Position numbers and translations under genes: made by a program. The notes beneath the pieces are model-generated. The model saw only the letters and a program-made list of their open reading frames with translations. It did no database searches and was not told where the DNA came from. A DNA stretch of 64,000 nt from Eucommia ulmoides (Eukaryota > Streptophyta > Magnoliopsida > Garryales > Eucommiaceae): contig CM028334.1 of assembly GCA_016647705.1 (NCBI GenBank), positions 15,236,402-15,300,401 on the forward strand, read 5' to 3'. Of this stretch, positions 56,521 to 64,000 are shown piece by piece. How positions within the stretch are numbered: position 1 is the first letter of the stretch; each line of letters opens with the position of its first letter.

Positions 56521-56994
56521 TATCGACATTGCATCCGTGTAGTAGTATAATATTTCACGTTGTTTGCATGTTTTGTCTTTTTCATCATTTAGACAACATG
56601 CTTAGGCCACTTTTACCACCTACACTTTTCATGTTTCATCACGTTTCATATTGTTTATTTTAAACTCCATAATTCATGTCACTAAACCACTTTTCATCGT
56701 TTAGTATATGACACGTACATCACTTGCACTTTTTATATAAGCCACTTATGCATATTAGATGTGAAATCTTTACCTTATACTGTTATGTATTTACCTCAAA
56801 TATAAAAAATAATTTGTCAGAAGGCATTAATCTTCCAACCCATTTGTTTAGTATGATCAATCCAGATTCATCTTCATTACGTCACGTACTTGGTTCATTA
56901 TCACATCACTTAATCTGTCACATATCTTAGTCCAAAAATCCGTCAAATTATTGCTATAATCAAAATTAATGTTAATGGGATTAAGCCCTTTAGG
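56521..56994. other. Unassigned AT-rich DNA
   Basis: Sequence between plastid-like DNA and a Copia remnant, with no recognised coding content. It may be part of the Copia element that lost its reading frame. Confidence 0.35.
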
Positions 56995-58040
56995 GCTAAC
57001 ACATTGGCATGAGAAATTTGATTCTTGCATGATCAAAAAATGGTTTTAAGTCTAATGATTATGATAAGTCCATCTATTATAAATCTTGGGAAAAGTCACA
57101 TGCTTTGGTTAGTCTATATGTGGATAATCTTTTTATATTTGACTCTAATTTACATGTGCTAGTTGAAACAAAAAATATGCTTAGCAGCCATTTTGATATG
57201 ATAGATCTTAGTAAGGCTAATTTTTTTTTGAGAATAAAAATTACAAAAACACGTGATGGTATTTTTCTTGATCAGTCGCATTACATTGAGAAAATTTTGA
57301 AAAAAAAATATAATTTTTATAATTGCAAGTATGTTTTTATTCCTTTTGATTCTAGCATACGTTTATTTTTAGTTGAAAATAATTTTGATGTGATTAATCA
57401 AAAGGAATATACTAGTATGATCGGTAGCTTGCTTTATGCGACTGATTGCACAAGACCTGACATTGCATATGCAGTTGGAGTACTTAACAAGTTTACTAGC
57501 AAACTAGGTAAAGAACATTGGTGTGTCATTGAGCAGATAATGAAATATTTATCTAGCATTAAAAATTATTGTTTGTTTTATAATATATATATATATATAT
57601 CTTGCAGTTGGTTTTAGTGTAGCAAATTGAAATACACTGTTAGATAATTTTCTTTCTATTACTGGTTATGTTCTTACATTTGGTGCTGGTGCTATACGTT
57701 GGAAGCCTAAAAATACAAACTATCATTGCTAATTCAACAATGGAGGCTGAGCTTATAGCTTAAGAGATTTATTACATGAAGTCCCACTTTGAGAAAAATC
57801 AATTCCACCTATTTTAATACATTGTGCCGCTACTATTTGTAGAGTTAAAATCATTATTATAACGGAATATTCAGACCTATAAGGAGAAAACATAATACTA
57901 TAAGATCTTTACTTAAGTAATCATGTTGTTAATCTGTATTATATTAAATCTTGTGATAATATTGTAGATCCACTAACAAAAGTCTTAACTAGAGAAAATG
58001 TCTGGAATACATCAAGGGGGATGTGGTTAAAGTGCATACT
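56995..58040 (+). pseudogene. Copia RT / RNase H remnant
   Basis: After a broken start (WHEKFDS near 57008), the + frame from 57105 reads VSLYVDNLFIF, where the second Asp of YVDD is Asn. It continues with HFDMIDLSKANFFLRIKI, DGIFLDQSHYIEKILKK, YTSMIGSLLYATDCTRPDIA and YAVGVLNKFTSKLGKEHW. Degraded RNase H follows (SITGYVLTFGAGAIRWK), ending DNIVDPLTKVLTRENVWNT near 57957-58010. A purine-rich tract AAGGGGGATG at 58013-58023 could be its PPT. Stops and shifts show it is dead. Confidence 0.8.
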
Positions 58041-59740
58041 TTAGTAAATTATTTATGAGGATACCCAATTTGGAGACCAAAGATCTTGAGAATTAAGTTC
58101 AATGGGAAAAACAAATCATAAGAAGACTTGAAAAATGCACTACTTTATTTTGATTTATTCCTATGGTGTTAGTGTATTTATCCTATAATGATTAGAGGGT
58201 TTGGGGTATCGTAATTACAAGAGTACTCTTAACAGATTTCACCTATATAAATGTGGAAGTTAGGCTGCTTCTTATGAAAATTAGGCTATTCTCAAAAACA
58301 CTTGTGAAAATTGGTATAACACAAAGCCTTAGTGTTTTGGATAATAAAACTCATGTTACACCTCGAAAATCATGAGTGGACAGTGTTACTTTATTTCTCT
58401 TAAGAAGTCATAATTCAAGTCCGAGACCACTATTGACTCAGAGTAAAGATTCTTATTTTACTAGATGAAGGTTTAATGCATAGCACACCTTTATGATGCA
58501 TGTTGATCCATCTTGACTGATAATTTTATTTTATATTAAAATGAGTGGGGAATGCTGGTACATTTTAATATATGTTATTTATTTATTTATTGTATGATTT
58601 ATTTTGAAGTTTCATATGTTATAGAACTATATATCTTAGTAGTTTAGTGATCCATTCATGGTGTCATTTCATATTCTTGTAACTTTCAAAAGTTTTAGTA
58701 TTTGTAATATTTTTCATTTATTTTGTGTCTTTAGTATAAATAGGTCATCTTACAAGTTTTGTGAATTATTCATATTTTCATATATACATATTCTATATTG
58801 AGCAAAGAAAAATGGTCTCTTCATAGAGTTTTGGGTTATAATACTTGTTTAAAGTTAGTGTGAACCAAACAATTAAGTGAAACTATTGAATCTTAGAGGG
58901 AACAAGTCAAAGATAAAATCTGTTACATAAAAGATTTGAATCTCCTTGAACAAGATTTATATGCCTCAGTTTGATATTAATTTTTATTTTTCTCGAATTA
59001 TTTGTTTTTTCTTCGACATGTATCTATCCTCAAATATTCAAAGACAACACGGAATTAAAAGTTATTCATGATTTTTGTACATGTTACTTTTGTTACTTAT
59101 ATTCTTGAAATTACATGATTGGTTCGTCAAACAATTGTGGGCGCTAACGATTGTCAAAGAGAGTAAGGTAACGAAGGGCTGAATTTTCTGCTTATGTATT
59201 ATTTACGGAAACACGACTATCTTTAGGTTTGCATTCAAAGTTGGTAGGCTTAAAGCCTAATATCACTTTGATCCCCTAAAACATATACTCTGTTGAACTT
59301 TGCACCCTAATGCAGCATTTTAGGGGTATAAAAAAGGTAAAAAATTACCAAATAGATATTAAATTATTAATTGATATCAATTAGTTTAAATGAACCAAAC
59401 ACTTCCATTTTACAAGTTACATGAAACGTTTAGTCCCAATTTCAAAAAACGCGAAAATTAGCATGACTAATTTGCTCTTGCATATTTCACGGGATTGATA
59501 TCATCCATATTTAATGGTTTCACACAAAATCATTTATTAAAATCAAAATAACTATTGTTGTACATATATTTTTTTTTACAATCTAATTGTATATTTGAAA
59601 AAATACCGAGAGGACCCAAAAATACCATCAAATTACCGGTTAAACCCACTAATTAGATAATAAACCAAGAACTCCTAAATTACATATTATTTGCACAACG
59701 CAATCCCAAAAATCTGATCTATACACTTTTCATTGACAGA
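58041..59740. other. AT-rich DNA, possibly LTR of the Copia remnant
   Basis: No gene was recognised. Its position just after the Copia polypurine-like tract means that part of it may be a 3' LTR, but no matching 5' copy lies in the window to test this. At about 59500-59600 it includes a diverged copy of a segment later repeated at 59800 and 60280. Confidence 0.35.
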
Positions 59741-59750
59741 TATACCCTTA

Positions 59751-61080
59751 CAGTATATGTGGTAATAATGTTTCCTTAATAAGAATTGAGAGTTTCCATA
59801 TTCAACAAAATCATTTTATTAAAATGAAAATAACTATTATTGTACATATTTTTTTTACAATTTAATTATATATTCAGATTCGTCTAAACAAGATCTTCAA
59901 AACAATATCCAATTCACTATTTTTTTCATTAGTTTTCAACTTTCAAACATGTAACATTGTATTTCCATATTTTTTGAATGTTATATGTAATAAGATGTAG
60001 TTATCAACTTTTTTTTTTTGGGGGGGGGAGGGGGATTCATATTGGGTTGATTTTAATGTAACATGCAACATTGATGTTACATGTAACATTAATGATATGA
60101 AATTCAACATAACCTTTTTGAATGTTATATGTAACATTCGTGTGCATTATATTAAATATGTCTAAAAAATGTGATTAATTAGCTTCAGTTTTTACATTCA
60201 TGTTACATGTAACATTATATTTTCAGTATATGCGGTAATAAAATTTCTTTAATAAGGATTGTGAGTTTCCATATTTACTAAAATCATTTTATTAAAATGA
60301 AAATAACTATTATTGTATATATTTTTTTTTACAGTTTAATTATATATTCAGATTCGTCTAAACAAGATCTTTAAAACAATATCAAATTCACTATTTTTTT
60401 TTTCATTAGTTTCAGTTTTCACATTCATGTTACATGTAATATTATTCCAGAATTTTGAATGTTACATGTAATAAGGTATAGTTATCAACTTTTGTTTGCG
60501 GGTTTGATGTTGGGTTGGTTTTAATGTTACATGTAATATTAATGATACGAAATTCATCATAATCTTTTTGAATGTTACATGTAACATTCGTGTGCATCAT
60601 GTTAAATATGTACAAAAAATGTGATTAACTAGTTTCAGTTTTCACATTTATATTATATGTAACATGATATTTTCAAAAATTTTGAATATTACATGTAACA
60701 AGGTGTAGGTACCAATTTCTTTTGGGGGATTTGATGTTGGGTTGGTTTTAATGTTATATGCAACATTGATATTACATGTAACATTAACATTAATGATACG
60801 AAATGTATCATAACTTTTTTGAATGTTACATGTAACATTCGTTTGCATTATGTTAAACATGTCCAAAAAATATGATTAACTAGTTTTAATTTTCACATTC
60901 ATGTTACATGTAACATGATATTTCTAGAATTTTTGAATGTTACATGTAACAAGGTGTAGGTACTAACTTCTTTTGGGGGGTTTGATGTTGGGTTGGTTTT
61001 AATGTTACATGCAACATTGATGTTACATGTAACATTAACATTAATGATACGAAATTCATCATAACCTTTTTAATGTTAAA
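59751..61080. repeat. Tandem repeat array rich in ATGTTACATGTAACAT
   Basis: A segment starting CAGTATATG(T/C)GGTAATAA occurs at 59751 and again at 60224 (offset 473 bp). After it, a shorter unit of roughly 220-250 bp repeats, with anchors GGTTGGTTTTAATGTTA at about 60514, 60738 and 60991. Each unit has several copies of the 16-bp palindrome ATGTTACATGTAACAT or close variants. Open frames here simply read the repeat. Confidence 0.8.
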
Positions 61081-61772
61081 CATTTCATTTGAAAGAGAAT
61101 AAAATGAACATTTTTGTTTTGCAATTTTTATTTTTTTTCACATGGAAATCTGAGGAAAAAACGAAGCAAATTGTGCACATGAATATTAATATTGTTTACC
61201 AAATTTAGTTCCGCTATATAAGGAGTCTACACTACCTCATATAATGCAAGGGATATTTTCGTCACAAAAATAGCAAAAGGACTGCTGGGTGCACATGAAT
61301 ATTAATGGGTTTATTTGGTAGTTTTGGCCGCAATTTGGGACCGTTCAGTCAGCGCCCCCTTGTATATTTAGATTTATCTGAATAAGATCTTCAAAATGAT
61401 ATTACATTCACCATTTTTTTCATTAGTTTCATATTCGTATTACATTCAACATGGTACTTCTCGAATTTTTAGTTTTCACACTCATGTTATATTCAACATG
61501 ATAGTTCTAGAATTTTCAATTTCATATTCTTGTTACAATTAACGCAGTTTTATACATTATCAAAATACAATTGAGTATTACATTCAACATCCAAATCACA
61601 TTTATCTGTAAGTCATATTTCATTCAACACGCATATAATTTATACTATTATTAACATTAATTGGTATTGTTTCTATTAGATTAGATGTTATACTCAATAC
61701 TCACAGGGACACATAGATTGTGGTGATGTTATATGTAAGTTATATGTACCATTAACATCACAGTTAATGTCA

Positions 61773-62064
61773 GGATTAATTACATTTACCTCCTTTTGGT
61801 TAGATCATTTTGTATTTTGTCCCCTTGTGGTATTCACTTCACCACTTTGCTCCATGTGGTATTCGTTTCACCACTTTGCTCCCTGTGGTTAGGCCTTTGT
61901 GGCACTGTATCCCCCTCGTCAGCACTTTATCCCCATGTAGTTAGGCTTACATCAAGGGGTAAAGTGCAACAAGGCCAAACTACATGGGGCAAAGTGGTGT
62001 CAAAAATATTACAGGGGACAAAGTGCAAAACGACCTAACCACATGGGATAAAGTGTAATTAATC
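61773..62064. mobile_element. MITE, same family as 3642-3874
   Basis: It begins GGATTAATTACATTTACC and ends AAAGTGTAATTAATC, with long complementary arms rich in CACTTTGTCCCCTGTGG-type sequence. It shares terminal sequence and arm composition with the MITE at 3642-3874, but the loop and inner arm sequence have diverged. A clear target duplication was not seen. Confidence 0.75.
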
Positions 62065-62365
62065 TATATATAACATTTGCATGCATACTAATCCAAAACT
62101 CCAAAAAAAAAAAAAAAAAAAAAAAAAATCTCTCATTTTGAAGATCATGATTTATAGATTATTGTGATGTAAAAAAATAATTCAATAACAATTATAATTG
62201 GGAGAAATTTTAGGTTTCGTATTTAGTTTCATTATAGTTTATTACCATATTTTATTCCACGTTTTTAGAGATACAGTGAATATATGAAAGATATGGACTC
62301 ATTTAAGAGAGGTAAATAAAGTTCGTGAAATTACAAAAGGAGTTATCGCCTATCGGTACATAAAA

Positions 62366-62530
62366 AGCCAATTGAGTTCAATTGGTAGTTTCCACAGTAA
62401 AATGAGAGTAGATGGTTAGCTCTCCTAAAAAAAATAGCCAGGTCCTGTGAGTATACGAAAACTCCCATCACAGTGAAATCTAGGGAGAATTGGTGTACGC
62501 AGTCTTACTGTTGTATCCAAGTCTCATCCT
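62366..62530 (+). mobile_element. Probable tRNA-derived SINE remnant
   Basis: An A-box-like GAGTTCAATTGGTAG and a B-box-like GGTCCTGTGAGTATACGA occur in order about 80 bp apart. They are followed by GGTGTACGCAGTCTTACTG, a motif like that near the 3' end of several plant SINE families. No clean A-tail or target duplication was found. Confidence 0.45.
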
Positions 62531-64000
62531 TTACAATCATTAGGATGCAATATACAATAAGCAAAAATTTATATTGTGCAACATGCAATTAATTCTTAAA
62601 TTAGGGGTGTAAAGTATAATTTATGCAATTTGATGATTTAACCTAATTAAATAACCAGAGAGCATATGGAGAGAATGCTCCAAATGCCTAAAAGAGACAT
62701 TCATTATGAGACAAATGCCAAACATTAGTTTTTTGGGGCTTTATGAGGTCTGAATTTTGTTTGCTGGCATTTGGAATTATGTAACAATTAGTATTAATTA
62801 GGCAAAGCATAAGTTTAATCTTAAATAATTCATTTTATAAAATTATATATTGCCCCCATGCTTTGTTGTTTTGGAGGCTTTTTAAACAATATATCCAACT
62901 CCACGAGTAATTCCAAAAATCAAAATTCATGTACAGTACATTGTGAATATATATACACTGACCCCCCGAATATTTATATAATTATGATTTACAAAAGGCT
63001 TTATTTTTTGGATAAAAATAAAACAGAGAAAAAATAACAATCCACATCCAGTACTTCGAGATAGAATGGTGGCTAATTCAATAATGAAATCAAATTTAGA
63101 AGGCTAAATGTATTTTTCACTGTGAAAATTTGGATGTATTAATACTTTGCTCGTTATTAATTAAATTTTTATAATTTTACCCCTAAAATTTATTTTTCGT
63201 AACACTTTGGTCAAATTAACTGATCCAGTCAATTATATCGTCGGAGTTGATTATATGACTTGGAAAAGAATAAGTTATATTGCAACTTTGCACCCTTGAA
63301 GTTGTAGTGTTATTGCAACGTTGGCAGCAAAATGACCAAAATCTTACAATTGAATATATAAAAAATAAACTTCATGGATTAAATTACAAAAAATATAAAA
63401 TTTGGGGCAAAAGGTGACCACATCCAAACACGAAGGGTACAATGTGCAATTAGCCAATTGAGTATCATATTGAACCACTATTTAAAAATTTGATTCCATT
63501 GTCGCGTAATGCACTTCATCTTATTTTTTTTTAATTGAATCTCAATTAATCATTTTGTTGGACGATTTTAAAGGTACACTCTCTTACGTTAATATGATTA
63601 TTTAGAATTAAATTCAATATTTAATCCCGTAGTGTTCTCTAAAACACCGGAGTGTTCTCTAATAAACCGGAGTGTTCTCTAAAAAAATTGAATTATGGTT
63701 GACAAGAAAATATAACATTTTTTTTTACTAATCAGACTAACACTTTTTGAGTACATAAATGAGTATGCTTGCTTGTACCACATGCCATCAATTAAAAGAT
63801 ATTTTATTACTATATTTTATAATGATAATAATCAATACAACAAACATACCACAATAATAATGATTATGATGATCTCATTGCCTTCCCTTACTAATTAATC
63901 AAATGCCAAACCAACCAACCCATCACACCTCCCCTTGTTATGGACATCGCAGAGACCTCAAAATCTCCATCTCCTACACAAAATTCAATCAAAACTCGAA
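62531..64000. other. AT-rich intergenic DNA with a short tandem repeat
   Basis: No gene was seen. A 20-bp unit AGTGTTCTCTAAAACACCGG is present three times at 63631-63690, the last copy diverged. Confidence 0.5.

Noticed and set aside
59943..60866. - strand frames rich in LHVTF/NVTCN repeats
   Set aside because: They translate the ATGTTACATGTAACAT repeat and are not genes.
63631..63690. Possible CRISPR-like array
   Set aside because: Three 20-bp units in direct head-to-tail contact without spacers in a plant genome; a simple tandem repeat.

Overview
The window is AT-rich nuclear DNA of a flowering plant, most likely a eudicot. It has plant-type spliced genes, L1/RTE LINEs, Copia and Ty3/Gypsy elements, a Mutator-like element (MULE), a Helitron, MITEs, SINEs and blocks of chloroplast-derived DNA. 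Only two host genes look intact. One is a plant tetraspanin (14253-16926, +, two exons, 269 aa). The other is a CPP1-like/DUF3353 chloroplast membrane protein with a J-like domain (32707-38135, -, five exons, 251 aa). Nearly everything else is nested, mostly dead mobile DNA.

Layout. 1-12433: a decayed L1 LINE (ORF1 536-1388 and 7809-8318, ORF2 8319-12333) split by a decayed Copia element (about 1440-7765). The Copia copy itself holds a 233-bp MITE with a 9-bp target duplication and a 782-bp Helitron. 13183-13870: a 688-bp hAT-type foldback MITE with an exact 8-bp duplication, just upstream of the tetraspanin. 17220-20046: a cluster of hairpins and a 1.8-kb foldback element. 20086-31821: an 11.7-kb MULE with long terminal inverted repeats. 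It carries a dead MURA-type transposase, a plant mobile domain (PMD) pseudogene, two short opposite-strand ORFs that appear to be paralogues of each other, and two long hairpins. A solo LTR sits in its left terminal repeat.

32707-38135: the CPP1-like gene, whose largest intron holds two LINE remnants. 38430-38628: a SINE with target duplications. 39420-56520: a nuclear plastid insertion made of short, scrambled plastid pieces (accD, trnW, 16S rRNA, psaA, ndhK, rpoC2 recognised). It was later interrupted by a 1.46-kb solo LTR (TSD TGGGG) and by a second solo LTR (TSD GTATT). The second LTR was itself split by a young Tekay-like Gypsy element (45446-55058, - strand). 56995-58040: a Copia RT/RNase H remnant. 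59751-61080: a tandem repeat rich in the palindrome ATGTTACATGTAACAT. 61773-62064: a second copy of the MITE family seen at 3642. The rest is AT-rich DNA with a probable SINE.

The most unusual material is the MULE/foldback complex. Its inverted repeats contain GC-rich palindromic blocks set in poly(A/T), and the palindrome sequence changes from element to element while the architecture stays. It also has an uncharacterised small ORF pair and a 63-bp-stem hairpin that could be a small-RNA precursor. Boundaries, homologies and identities were judged by eye.
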